Shown: positions 15,910 to 25,077 of the stretch, one piece after another
Numbering within the stretch: position 1 is the stretch's first letter
Layout: each line of letters opens with the position of its first letter
Source: an uncultured Bacteroidales bacterium
Lineage (GTDB): Bacteria; Bacteroidota; Bacteroidia; Bacteroidales; Paludibacteraceae
NCBI GenBank assembly: GCA_900316995.1
Contig: ONEZ01000023.1
Location: forward strand, 1 to 37,894
DNA length: 37,894 nucleotides
Direction: 5' to 3'
The notes under the pieces: generated by a model
Databases searched by the model: none
Told to the model about the DNA's origin: nothing
Seen by the model: the letters and a program-made list of their open reading frames with translations, nothing else
Program-made: the position numbers and the translations under genes

Positions 15910-18900
15910 ATGAACAGAATCAGACATTTTGCGCTATTTATTTTAGCAGCGGTGTTTATGCTAACATCGTGTAGTAGCGGTGATGCGCCCAAGTATCACC
16001 CTAATATACAGGCATATACATCAGGAACTATATCCCGTTACTCCGCTGTTTCCATCTCATTTACAGAAGATTTGCCAGCAGAGAAGCAGACTCAGGAGTT
16101 CCTATCCAAGAACATAAAGCTAACCCCTGCCGCTGATGTGAACTATGCCGTTACAGACAACTACATAGTAACCATCCAGCCTAAAGACGGGCTTAAGCGT
16201 GACACAGAATATACAGTGAAGATAAACATGAGCAAGTTCATAGACGGGCTTGACTCTAACCTCTCAAACTTTGAGTTTAAGGTTAAGACCCTTCCGCTCC
16301 TGTGCCACGGCAGTTTTGGCGCACTTGAGATAAATTCTGATGATGATTCCAAATACGATGTTCCATTCACCCTTGTAACAGCCGACAGTGAGAACGCCTC
16401 TGATGCAGAATCGCTTGTAACATTCTCAGAGAGAGTGGATGCGCAGTGGAGCCACGATGCCACAGGCCGCATACACACAGCACTTCTCAGCGGCATAGAG
16501 GCAGGCAGCGCAGAACGTCAGCTGAAGTTCTCCCTGAAAAGCAGCGGAGACTACCCGTCAGAGGGCGTAAGAGTGATACCAGACAAAAATACATTCAGTG
16601 TATATGACGTAACCGTCAAGGGCGGTTCAGAGCGCTGCGTGTATATCTACTTCACCAAACTCTTGGATATGGAGCAGGATATAAAGGGACTTGCCTACAT
16701 AGACGGTAATACAAACGAGCGTGTGCAGATAGAGCGCAACTGCCTCAAACTCTACTATGATGAAAAGTTGAGCGGGCAGGTGAACATCTTTGTAAACAAG
16801 GGAATCAAGAGCTCAAAAGGCCTTACCCTTACAGAGAGCACAGCCTTTCAGCGCACCCTTGGCGGCGATGCCAAACCATACATACAATTTGTGTCACAAG
16901 GTGCCATACTTCCACTCTCATCAAACCTCACAGTACAGTTCAAGAGCCTCTATATGAGAGGCGTAGTGGTGCGTGTGATAGAGGTTCCGCAGCGTAACAT
17001 GGCACAGTTCATACAGGCCGCAAACCTTGATGACAATTCAGAGATGCGCCGCGTGGGACGCCTTGTTAACCAAGAGGTAATATTCCTTGATGAAGACCCT
17101 ACAATAGACCTTACAGAGCCGCACATATTCTCCATAAACCTAAATAATCTCTTTAACGCCAACCCGGGCAGCCTCTACCGCATAGAGCTGAGCGGCTACT
17201 CAAAACTTAGCCTCTATCCGTGCAGTGAGAATCTGACAGCATCAAAAGAGGATGTTAAAGCATATTTTGATCAGAAATTTGCAGAAGAGAGACTCTCAAT
17301 GGATGGTGACGGCTACTACTACTATTTTAGTAACGGTGACGGCTACAGCTGGTGGGATAATGACGAGCCATGCAAAGCATCGTTCTACGATGATGTAAAA
17401 GACGCCAAGAACGTTATGGCCACAAACATAGGTCTTGTTGCCAAGTGCGGTTCAGACGGCAAGATAAACATTTGGACCAATAACCTCACAAGCGCCAAGG
17501 TGGAGGGCGGAGTCAGCCTGAAGGTGTATAACTTCCAGCACTACCTTATAGCAGAAGGCGTTACAAACAGTGACGGATTTGCAAGCCTGCAATACACAAA
17601 CGGCCGTCCTTACTATGTGGTGGCAGTAAAAGACGGTGACACCTCATACCTCAGAATTGATGACGGAAACAGCCTCTCACTCTCCAGCTTTGAAACATCA
17701 GGCAAGGTGCTTCAGGCAGGTCTTGGAGGCTTTATATACGGAGACCGTGGAGTATGGCGTCCGGGAGACACACTCCATATAGGCTTTATGCTTGGAGACC
17801 GCTCAGAGGCTCTGCCTAAAGAGCACCCGGTAACATTTGAGCTTACCAATCCGCTTGGCCAGAAGGTGGCACGCCGTGTGCAGTCAAACGGCACACTTGG
17901 GCTTTACGCCTTTAACATACCAGTAGCGGCAGACGCTCCTACAGGAATGTACACCGCAGAGGTGAGTGTGGGAGGTGCCAAATTCACCAAATACCTGCGT
18001 ATAGAGACCGTAATGCCTAACCGCCTTAAAGTTCAGCCTGATTTTGGCTCCACAGTGCTTCAAAAGGGCAAGCCTATAAGCGGCACCCTGCACACAGAGT
18101 GGCTTAACGGAGCACAGGCACGTAACCTCAAGTATGATATGCAGGCCACCTTTACAGGAGCCGCCACCACATTCAGCGCATACAAGGGATACGTGTTCAC
18201 CAATATGAACAGCGGATTCCAGAGTGAGGAGAGCAAACTCTATACAGGCGTTACTAATGAGAACGGCAATGCCACCCTTAACTTTACACTTGACGGAGGC
18301 GGCAGCGCACCAGGAATGCTTAACGCCACCATAACCACTAAGGTTTATGAGCCGTCAGGCCAGTTCAGTATAGATGTAACCCGTAAGAAATACTCACCAT
18401 ACAGGAGCTATGTGGGTATAAAGAGCCCGCAAAACGGCAGAGAAGCCCTTGATACAGACAAGGCAGCGCAGTTCAGTTTTGCCACAGTAGATGCAAACGG
18501 AAACCCACTTGGAGGCAAACGCATAAATCTTAAGATATATAAAGTTGACTGGTACTGGTGGTGGAGCTCAGACGACTCCTACCTTGCAGAGTACTCATCT
18601 AACTCATATAACAAGCCAGTGCTTAACCAGACTTACGTAACAGACGGCTCAGGCAGCCTGACATATAACTTCACCTGTAAAAAGGCAGACTGGGGTGTGT
18701 ATTTGGTTTATGCCCGCGATGTGGAGTCAGGCCACTCAGCCGCACTTCTCACATACTTTGACTATCCGGGCAATCCTACTCAGTACGGCGGCGGCGATGC
18801 AGCCACTATGCTCAGCTTCAAGCCAGACAAGGAGACATACACAGTGGGAGAGAAGGTAAAGATTACCATACCGTCTGTTGCAGGAGCCAAGGCTTTGGTT

Positions 18901-21420
18901 ACAGTGGAGAACTCAACCCGTGTGCTGAGCGCGCAAACATATAGCTGCTCAGGAACAAGCACACAGGTGGAGATACCTGTAACAGCAGATATGCGCCCTA
19001 ACGCATACATACACATCAGCCTTGTGCAGCCATACGCAGAGACAGCCAATGATATGCCAATACGCCTCTACGGTGTGGCAGGCATTACTGTAAATGACCC
19101 TGACAGCCATCTGAACCCAGTTATCACAGCCAAAGATGAGATTCTGCCAAATGAAGAGTTTACAATTAAGGTAAAGGAGCAGAATGGCAAGGATATGGCA
19201 TACACCATAGCCATAGTGGACGAGGGTCTGCTTGACCTAACACACTTCAAGACTCCTGACCCTTGGAACGCATTTAACGCTCATGAGGCGTTAGGAGTGC
19301 GCACATGGGATCTATATAACCTTGTAATTGGAGCCTACGGCGGCAAGATAGAGCAGATGTTCAGCATCGGTGGTGATGAGGACTCAGAGGGAGAGGGAGC
19401 CAAGGCTCTTATAAACCGCTTTACACCTGTGGTTAAGTTTGCCGGACCGTTCTATCTTAAGAAGGGTGGCAGTGAGACTCACAAGTTCTATATGCCAAAC
19501 TATAACGGCAAAGTACGCACCATGGTGGTGGCTGGCAACGGCAACGCCTACGGTAGCGCAGAGAAGAGCATACTGGTGCGTCAGCCTGTGATGGTGCTTG
19601 GCACACTGCCACGTATAGTGGGGCAGGGTGAGCAGATTACAGTTCCAGCCACCGTATTCGCCACTAAAGATAACATAGGAAGCGTTAAGGTTACAATATC
19701 ATGCTCTAAAGAGTTCAGCGTTCAAGGAGCAAGTGAGACCACTCTTAACTTCTCTAAGATAGGCGATATGCCTGCCACATTCACCCTGCTTGCAGGCAAT
19801 GCCACAGGCAAGGGCACAGTTACCATAAAAGCCCAGTCAGGCAATTCTGAGAGTGTGTATAAAACAGAGCTTGAGATACGCTCTGTGGCAGATGAGATAA
19901 CCAAATACCAGGATATCACCATACCAGCCGGCAAGGAGTGGAAGGGCAAGATAGACGCATTTGGCATGGATGGTACAAACTCCCTGAGCGTGGAGGTTTC
20001 AGGAGTAAGGCCAATAAACCTATCATCACGTATGGATTATCTTACAGGCTATCCACACGGATGCGTTGAGCAGCTTGTTTCCAAGGCTTTCCCAATGGTG
20101 TTCCTTGCAGACCTCACATCGCTTGACGATGAGCAGAAGAGCGCATGCACTGAGGCAGTTACATACGCTTTAGGCAAGCTCTCATCTTATCAGGTGTTTG
20201 ACGGAAGCCTCTCTTACTGGCCGGGCTCATCATACACAAACACTTGGGGCACAATTTATGCGGCTCACTTTATCACTGAGGCTGAGAAGGCTGGTTATAA
20301 CGTGCCTTACAGCCTGAAACAGAATATCTTTAAGTATCTTAAAAACTCAGCCAAGGGATGGAAACTGCAAGAGGGCGCATCACCGTGGGTGAAATCTAAT
20401 GAGATATCCACACAGGCATACCGCCTCTATGTACTTGGGCTTAGCGGCAACTCAGACCTTGGCAGCCTGAACCGCTTGAAAGAGGAGGCTAATACATCGC
20501 TCTCCAAGTGGCTTGTAGCCGGCGCATACGCTGTGGCAGGCAGAAAAGATATGTGTGAGAAATTTATTTCAGCCACAGATGAGCTTACACCGGATTACTC
20601 TGGCGCTAACCCAACGTTTGGCTCAGACATACGTGATAACGCTCTGCGCCTGCAAGTGCTCTGCATACTGGGCAAGCAGACAGAGGCCACAGCCATGTAC
20701 AATCAGATAGCAGCAAACTTGGCATCGGAGCGCTGGTACAGCACACAAGACATTGCCACCAGCCTTGCCTCAATAGCACAGTATCAGAAGAAATACGGCA
20801 AGCCTGAGCCTGCCAAGGGCAGCATAACCTACGGAAGCAATACCAGCAAGTTTAACACCACCGTGGGCCATATTCAAACACTGGCAAGCAAATCTGGCAA
20901 GTTTGATGAAATAGTTATTAAGAATACAGGTGAGCAGCAGTTGTTTGTACACTTTGTAAATACAGGTACCGTAAAGGGTACAGATACAGAGGCAATGTCA
21001 AACGGTATAGGAGTGGCTGTCAGCTACACCGATGCGGAGATGCGTCCTATAGATGTTAAGAACCTGTCTCAGGGCACTAACTTTATAGCCACTATCACTG
21101 TTAGGAATAACACTGCCACAGATGTAACCAATCTGGCACTTACTCAGATAGTGCCTTCAGGCTGGGAGATTCTGAACACTAAGTTCGCCTCAGAAGAGCA
21201 GGACGTTTATTCAGGTGCCATATCTTACCAAGATGTGCGTGATGACCGTGTACTTACATACATAGATTATCTGCCATCTGGCAAGCAGACCACAATCTCT
21301 ATAAAGTTAACAGCATCATATATTGGTACATACGCATTGCCATCAATTAAATGTGAGGCAATGTATAACGCCCAGATTTCAGCGCGTACATCAGCTGGTA
21401 TATGCAAGGTAGTAGAATAA
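15910..21420 (+). CDS. Bacterial alpha-2-macroglobulin family lipoprotein (thioester protease trap)
   Basis: 1836 residues. A lipoprotein signal ends in LTSC with the lipidated Cys at 21. Many macroglobulin-type beta domains follow, including the MG2-like YGDRGVWRPGDTLHIGFML (about 606-624) and the receptor-side GPFYLKKGGSETHKFYMP (about 1178). The thioester motif GCVEQ is intact (Cys1385), inside the helical thioester domain that ends near 1650; a C-terminal beta domain closes the protein. Such proteins trap foreign proteases through the thioester in the periplasm. The divergent pbpC neighbour is the standard context, and the pair is thought to guard and repair breached envelope. Residues about 450-475 are rich in Tyr, Asp and Gly and may be a local repeat. 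Confidence 0.95.
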   Translation: MNRIRHFALFILAAVFMLTSCSSGDAPKYHPNIQAYTSGTISRYSAVSISFTEDLPAEKQTQEFLSKNIKLTPAADVNYAVTDNYIVTIQPKDGLKRDTEYTVKINMSKFIDGLDSNLSNFEFKVKTLPLLCHGSFGALEINSDDDSKYDVPFTLVTADSENASDAESLVTFSERVDAQWSHDATGRIHTALLSGIEAGSAERQLKFSLKSSGDYPSEGVRVIPDKNTFSVYDVTVKGGSERCVYIYFTKLLDMEQDIKGLAYIDGNTNERVQIERNCLKLYYDEKLSGQVNIFVNKGIKSSKGLTLTESTAFQRTLGGDAKPYIQFVSQGAILPLSSNLTVQFKSLYMRGVVVRVIEVPQRNMAQFIQAANLDDNSEMRRVGRLVNQEVIFLDEDPTIDLTEPHIFSINLNNLFNANPGSLYRIELSGYSKLSLYPCSENLTASKEDVKAYFDQKFAEERLSMDGDGYYYYFSNGDGYSWWDNDEPCKASFYDDVKDAKNVMATNIGLVAKCGSDGKINIWTNNLTSAKVEGGVSLKVYNFQHYLIAEGVTNSDGFASLQYTNGRPYYVVAVKDGDTSYLRIDDGNSLSLSSFETSGKVLQAGLGGFIYGDRGVWRPGDTLHIGFMLGDRSEALPKEHPVTFELTNPLGQKVARRVQSNGTLGLYAFNIPVAADAPTGMYTAEVSVGGAKFTKYLRIETVMPNRLKVQPDFGSTVLQKGKPISGTLHTEWLNGAQARNLKYDMQATFTGAATTFSAYKGYVFTNMNSGFQSEESKLYTGVTNENGNATLNFTLDGGGSAPGMLNATITTKVYEPSGQFSIDVTRKKYSPYRSYVGIKSPQNGREALDTDKAAQFSFATVDANGNPLGGKRINLKIYKVDWYWWWSSDDSYLAEYSSNSYNKPVLNQTYVTDGSGSLTYNFTCKKADWGVYLVYARDVESGHSAALLTYFDYPGNPTQYGGGDAATMLSFKPDKETYTVGEKVKITIPSVAGAKALVTVENSTRVLSAQTYSCSGTSTQVEIPVTADMRPNAYIHISLVQPYAETANDMPIRLYGVAGITVNDPDSHLNPVITAKDEILPNEEFTIKVKEQNGKDMAYTIAIVDEGLLDLTHFKTPDPWNAFNAHEALGVRTWDLYNLVIGAYGGKIEQMFSIGGDEDSEGEGAKALINRFTPVVKFAGPFYLKKGGSETHKFYMPNYNGKVRTMVVAGNGNAYGSAEKSILVRQPVMVLGTLPRIVGQGEQITVPATVFATKDNIGSVKVTISCSKEFSVQGASETTLNFSKIGDMPATFTLLAGNATGKGTVTIKAQSGNSESVYKTELEIRSVADEITKYQDITIPAGKEWKGKIDAFGMDGTNSLSVEVSGVRPINLSSRMDYLTGYPHGCVEQLVSKAFPMVFLADLTSLDDEQKSACTEAVTYALGKLSSYQVFDGSLSYWPGSSYTNTWGTIYAAHFITEAEKAGYNVPYSLKQNIFKYLKNSAKGWKLQEGASPWVKSNEISTQAYRLYVLGLSGNSDLGSLNRLKEEANTSLSKWLVAGAYAVAGRKDMCEKFISATDELTPDYSGANPTFGSDIRDNALRLQVLCILGKQTEATAMYNQIAANLASERWYSTQDIATSLASIAQYQKKYGKPEPAKGSITYGSNTSKFNTTVGHIQTLASKSGKFDEIVIKNTGEQQLFVHFVNTGTVKGTDTEAMSNGIGVAVSYTDAEMRPIDVKNLSQGTNFIATITVRNNTATDVTNLALTQIVPSGWEILNTKFASEEQDVYSGAISYQDVRDDRVLTYIDYLPSGKQTTISIKLTASYIGTYALPSIKCEAMYNAQISARTSAGICKVVE

Positions 21421-21478
21421 GTTTCCGATTCTTAAATGCCTGAGGCATAACAAATTATATCTCGATACAAGAAAAACT

Positions 21479-21524
21479 AATGTAGCCGTAATCCACTTGT
21501 GTGGATATTACGGCTACATTTTAA
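21479..21524. terminator. Strong intrinsic terminator after the alpha-2-macroglobulin gene
   Basis: The stem AATGTAGCCGTAAT (21479-21492) pairs with ATTACGGCTACATT (21507-21520), extended by CCAC/GTGG, and is followed by T residues. A-rich sequence before it could make it act in both directions. Confidence 0.85.
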
Positions 21525-21549
21525 CGTTTAAATATGAAATAATAATTAC

Positions 21550-21557
21550 TATCTTTG
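21550..21557 (+). promoter_or_regulatory. -7 promoter element upstream of the structured leader
   Basis: TATCTTTG fits TAnnTTTG. The predicted transcription start is near 21563, giving a leader of about 210 nt before the ATG at 21776. Confidence 0.5.
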
Positions 21558-21566
21558 CAGCATATA

Positions 21567-21750
21567 AATCAGCGTAGGGCATAGCGTTGCCACAGCGGTG
21601 ATTTAATTTTTATTGCATTTATTTTTAATTAGCGCCATATAAACCTTCCACGTTATATATTGCCTGTTAGATTAAAAGTGAATGCCGTGCGTTTTTGTAC
21701 GGCTTCATTGTTTATGACAGGCAGGGTTTGTGGAAGGACCTATATGGTAA
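21567..21750 (+). ncRNA. Candidate structured 5' leader RNA or small RNA
   Basis: A first hairpin forms from 21568 to 21602 (ATC/GAT ends, GGCA/TGCC inside). A second, larger structure has three nested stems. The outer one pairs CCATATA (21635-21641) with TATATGG (21741-21747) and CCTTCCAC (21644-21651) with GTGGAAGG (21730-21737). The middle one pairs TGCCTGT (21661-21667) with ACAGGCA (21717-21723). The inner one pairs GCCGTGC (21684-21690) with GTACGGC (21697-21703) around a GTTTTT loop. I do not recognise the family. Confidence 0.55.
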
Positions 21751-21775
21751 TAAATTTTGAGGTCGTACATTTATT

Positions 21776-22012
21776 ATGTCAACACAACCGCACATAGGTC
21801 ATCTTATTCAGGCCACATTAAAGGAGCAGGGCAGAACCGTGGTATGGTTTGCCCGCCAGCTGTGCTGTGACCGCACAAATGTTTACAAGATTTTCTCAAA
21901 GGAGAGTATAGACACAGGTTTGCTATATAAGATAAGCACCATACTTGGAGTGGATTTCTTCTCATCCATCAGCGTGCGCTTCAAGGCCGATGCCATGCAA
22001 CGCTTAGAGTAA
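21776..22012 (+). CDS. Small XRE-like helix-turn-helix protein
   Basis: 78 residues, nearly all one helical domain. IGHLIQATLKEQGRTVVWFA, then RQLCCDRTNVYKIFSKESID, then TGLLYKISTILGVDFF fit a five-helix XRE/Cro-type DNA-binding fold. RTNVYKIF is the likely recognition helix. Small stand-alone regulators of this type are common in Bacteroidota, and their targets are generally unknown. The gene sits behind a long, folded leader and a strong terminator, so it has its own transcript. The ATG at 21776 is the only reasonable start. It could regulate itself or the neighbouring accessory genes; nothing in the sequence shows which. Confidence 0.8.
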   Translation: MSTQPHIGHLIQATLKEQGRTVVWFARQLCCDRTNVYKIFSKESIDTGLLYKISTILGVDFFSSISVRFKADAMQRLE

Positions 22013-22040
22013 ACACTCTCCAGGCGCAGCCTGCATTTTC

Positions 22041-22080
22041 CCCACCCCGATGCGCAGCTTTCCGCCCATCAGCATGCCTC
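22041..22080 (-). repeat. Direct repeat with GCATCGGGGTGG terminus, copy D
   Basis: About 40 bp nearly identical to 22725-22766 and in the same orientation. On the minus strand it reads GCATGCTGA, GGGCGGAAAGC, GCATCGGGGTGGGG. The last part matches the ends of the hairpin repeats at 36425, 36881 and 37691. Confidence 0.75.
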
Positions 22081-22082
22081 CA

Positions 22083-22660
22083 TCAAAGATTTTGCAGTAT
22101 AGCAGGAATGATGGCCGCATTAAGTACTGTCAAGTCCACATATCCGTCAATTAAAATAATCTCCTTGGTGGCAGACTGAATGAAACTTTCATACTTTGCG
22201 TATGCGTCAAAAATCTGCCCCTGAAAGAAAATACCCTGCTTCTCGTCTATGTTGTATTTATCCATTTAAGAGAACAACTCATCAATACGTTCGTCTGCTT
22301 GTATTTGATGCTGCTTAATGGATACTACCTCACTGAATAGCAGTTGAGTGTTTTGAGCAAACTTTCTCATTTGCACAAACGCACGCATTATCTGAATATT
22401 TGCATCTACAGCCTGATGGCTTCTCAATACGGAAAACAACATGGCAACTCCCTGCTCAGTGAATGCGTATGGCATAACAGAGGAGTGCTTCAGAGAGTTG
22501 AACCGGTCGCAGTTTGCGACCAGTTCTCTCTTCTCGTCTTCTCTCAGCTGAAACATAAAATCCGATGGGAAGCGTTCAATGTTACGCCTTACTTGCTCGT
22601 TCAAACGCTTTGTCTCCACCCCGTACAGCATGGCAATGTCACGGTCAATCATGACCTAAT
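22083..22660 (-). pseudogene. ORF6N-domain protein remnant
   Basis: On the minus strand from 22652, 128 residues match the ORF6N (phage antirepressor-like) domain: IDRDIAMLYGVETKRLNEQV, RRNIERFPSDFMFQL, YAFTEQGVAMLFSVL and QIMRAFVQMRKF. An in-frame TAA at 22266-22268 then interrupts the gene. The same frame goes on directly with 60 residues (GIFFQGQIFDAYAKYESFIQ, KEIILIDGYVDLTVLN), which is the known continuation of this family, and stops where the repeat begins. The N-terminal lead into VMIDRD is also missing; a TAG lies just before it. Both ends are therefore truncated and there is an internal nonsense codon. The remnant lies between two direct repeats. Confidence 0.75.
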
Positions 22661-22724
22661 GACCACGGAAACTACAAATAAGACTCTCAATGTTGGCTTG
22701 GATGCTGCCGTCTCCCAAATCATC

Positions 22725-22766
22725 CCCACCCCGATGCTCCGCTTTCCGCCCCTCAGCATGCTCTGA
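22725..22766 (-). repeat. Direct repeat with GCATCGGGGTGG terminus, copy E
   Basis: About 42 bp, differing from copy D at only a few positions. Copies D and E bracket the ORF6N remnant. Confidence 0.75.
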
Positions 22767-22846
22767 TGCGATTTGTTGTCTTTTCCGCTACGCTTCCGCA
22801 CCTATATCCGCCACTACATATAAGCACTAACAAAAAGAATACCCCC

Positions 22847-22854
22847 TAACTTTG
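22847..22854 (+). promoter_or_regulatory. -7 promoter element of the 23183-34199 gene run
   Basis: TAACTTTG fits TAnnTTTG. The transcription start predicted near 22860 leaves a leader of about 320 nt before the ATG at 23183. Confidence 0.5.
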
Positions 22855-22859
22855 CAGTG

Positions 22860-23182
22860 TGGAGTGCAATTATACGCACCCACTATTGTGGGAAACGTTT
22901 GCATGGCAGCCGTTCCAGCGTACCTGAAAAACTTAAAAGCGTTATGTATGCCATGCGCATACTATTGAAATACAATTACATACTCGGTTGAAAAAGGATT
23001 GTGCGAATGACCCTAACAAAACAGCATCATAACTGCTGAACTTTATTGGCCAATTTCACTCAAGCCACCTCGTCATCCTGAATGAAGCGAAGCGGAATGA
23101 AGGATCTCACAATCAGCGATGCAAGCACCCTGATAGTATGTAATTGTGAAACACACAGATAAAAAACTAAAACTTAAATACT
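22860..23182 (+). other. Long leader of the surface-protein operon
   Basis: No ORF is present. It contains the hairpin CCCAC-TATT-GTGGG (22879-22892), an 8-bp inverted repeat GCATGGCA (22901-22908) with TGCCATGC (22949-22956), and at 23071-23110 a dispersed GAAGCGAAGCGGAATGAAGG element related to the palindrome at 10790-10866. The first part may be a regulatory RNA fold. Confidence 0.45.
23071..23110. repeat. Half copy of the dispersed GAAGTGAAG-type element
   Basis: CGTCATCCTGAATGAAGCG followed by AAGCGGAATGAAGGATCTC resembles one arm of the palindrome at 10790-10866 (CGTCATGCTGAGTGAAGC). Confidence 0.5.
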
Positions 23183-25045
23183 ATGAAGATTAAACAATTA
23201 ACTACATTAAAACATAAACTCCAGTGGCTTCTACTACTAGTGGCGCTGCTTGGTGTGAGCCAAGGTGTGTGGGGGACTAAAATATATCTTCTTACAGGAT
23301 CTTCAAACAATCCTTCAACAATGACGGATGTCGGATATGTTGATAGTGACGATGAAGATTTCTCGTGGTCTATTAATGCAAGCACCGGAGGTAATGTTTA
23401 TTTTACAGTTTCTAGCACTACGTCCTATAAAAATATGTATTTTCAGGGCGAAGACAAGGTGAAAGAAAACTATTCTATTGAAAAATCTTCGTCTAAGGTG
23501 AATTGCGGAAAGCAGCCATATAACCTGGATAACACAACATATCACTATTGTTATTTAAGCGTTACGGAAAACACTACTGTTACTATTACTTACAATACAA
23601 AAAACAAGAAATACACTATCACAGATGGTGGCGTTGTTAGTAATGATAAATGGTACCTTATAGGCGAGTTTACTAATTGGGAAAATAATAAAATAGAGTT
23701 CTCAAAGAACGGATCTACATATACAGCTACGGCAGAACTGCCTGCCAACACACACTATGAACCGTCTGACTGTTGTAGTGGGACAACAGGTTTTAAAATA
23801 TGCAAAAACTGGGTTAAAAATGGAGGTACATGGTATGGATGTAATGGAACCATTACTACTTCTATATCAACCCCATGGGATTTTGTTAGTGATAAAAACT
23901 GTGGCCTTTATACTGGTCTGGCAGGTACATACACCTTCTCATTTACCTTAAATGGTAGTGGTCAGCCTCAACTTACGGTAACATACCCTGTTGGCATACC
24001 CCAAGCACCAACGGTAAGGTGGGGGACAAAACCAGTAACAGACGGAGAAAAGAATATAAAAGCCTCTGCCTATATAGCGGCGCAAGGATGTGATGGCAAT
24101 TCTAAACAGCTGGTGACGCAGATAAGAGTAAGATTTTGGAAAGAGGGAGACGAGTCAAACATAGGATATATTACAGCCACCAACAATAGTGGTTTTGGTG
24201 CGGCAGGTACATTATTTGATGTTGTTGACGACACCTCTGGCAAGACATCCATACCTATGTCTAACAGCATATTGATGTCCTGTACCACCCCTTCCACAAT
24301 ATACATGGAACTGGCAGGATACAATGAAGAAGGTGGCTGGTCAGACTATAGTGATCGTGTCTCTATTACGTACGTGGTAAATAACGCTTTCATTGTTACA
24401 GATCTTACAGAAAGCAAGTCGCCAAACTTTACGGCATGTGATGGAGAACATCAATTCAACTTGTGTAATTCTACTAAGTCAAATCCTATGGTACAGCCAG
24501 CTCCCGGCAGTGACGGATGGAGTGTGGTTCAAACAGAATCAGACTATACTACAGTTATTACGGCGGATGCAAAATCGCACTTTACAGAGAGCAATGGGGA
24601 GCTGATATGGAAAATAGATGGCAAGGAGGATGGACATTATTACTACAAATTCACCTTTACCAACGCAAGTTATTCCCCTACAACCGCTACTGCTAGACTT
24701 GATATAAACTTCACATCGGCTGGTACGGTAATTGGCGATATATCAGATATTTCAGCTACTGCAACAGAGATTACTCCATATAAGCCAATCACTCTAAGCA
24801 CAAGTATGACAGGCAATGTCACATCTGTGGAGTGGTATGCAAAGAAGTACGTATCATCTGCTATGATAACAATAAATGATCCGGTAGGTATAGTAAGTTC
24901 TGCTACATTCAGGGCTAAGACTGTTGGTTCACAGAGAACATATACAATATATGCCAAAGGTAAGACCTCGGCTTGCGGCTTTACAGCAGAGAAGAGTATT
25001 AATATAGTTGTAAGACCAGATACAGAGACTTGTCCGGCACAGTAA
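23183..25045 (+). CDS. Secreted multi-domain protein, Ig-like with a possible carbohydrate-binding module
   Basis: 620 residues with a signal peptide (1-31) whose last part, ALLGVSQGVWG, is shared with the protein at 31734. Mature regions are rich in Ser, Thr, Asn and aromatic residues. KWYLIGEFTNWENN (about 157-170) resembles the start of a starch- or glycan-binding beta-sandwich. Later parts (for example AYIAAQGCDGNSKQLVTQIR and ITPYKPITLSTS) look like Ig or fibronectin-type domains. The protein ends in RPDTETCPAQ, close to ADSETCQ in the paralogue, and shows no T9SS sorting tail. First gene of a five-gene run; the next ATG is 32 nt away. Function unknown; a surface adhesin or glycan binder is an inference. 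Confidence 0.75.
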   Translation: MKIKQLTTLKHKLQWLLLLVALLGVSQGVWGTKIYLLTGSSNNPSTMTDVGYVDSDDEDFSWSINASTGGNVYFTVSSTTSYKNMYFQGEDKVKENYSIEKSSSKVNCGKQPYNLDNTTYHYCYLSVTENTTVTITYNTKNKKYTITDGGVVSNDKWYLIGEFTNWENNKIEFSKNGSTYTATAELPANTHYEPSDCCSGTTGFKICKNWVKNGGTWYGCNGTITTSISTPWDFVSDKNCGLYTGLAGTYTFSFTLNGSGQPQLTVTYPVGIPQAPTVRWGTKPVTDGEKNIKASAYIAAQGCDGNSKQLVTQIRVRFWKEGDESNIGYITATNNSGFGAAGTLFDVVDDTSGKTSIPMSNSILMSCTTPSTIYMELAGYNEEGGWSDYSDRVSITYVVNNAFIVTDLTESKSPNFTACDGEHQFNLCNSTKSNPMVQPAPGSDGWSVVQTESDYTTVITADAKSHFTESNGELIWKIDGKEDGHYYYKFTFTNASYSPTTATARLDINFTSAGTVIGDISDISATATEITPYKPITLSTSMTGNVTSVEWYAKKYVSSAMITINDPVGIVSSATFRAKTVGSQRTYTIYAKGKTSACGFTAEKSINIVVRPDTETCPAQ

Positions 25046-25077
25046 CAACCGTAGTTAAAAAAGAAAAATCAAATATT

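Noticed and set aside
21567-21603. tRNA-like hairpin after the promoter at 21550
   Set aside because: No T-loop, anticodon arm or CCA-type acceptor could be folded; only a simple hairpin is supported.
22263-22268. Stop-codon recoding in the ORF6N gene
   Set aside because: TAA is used as a normal stop elsewhere in the window, and both ends of this gene are truncated, so simple decay explains it better.
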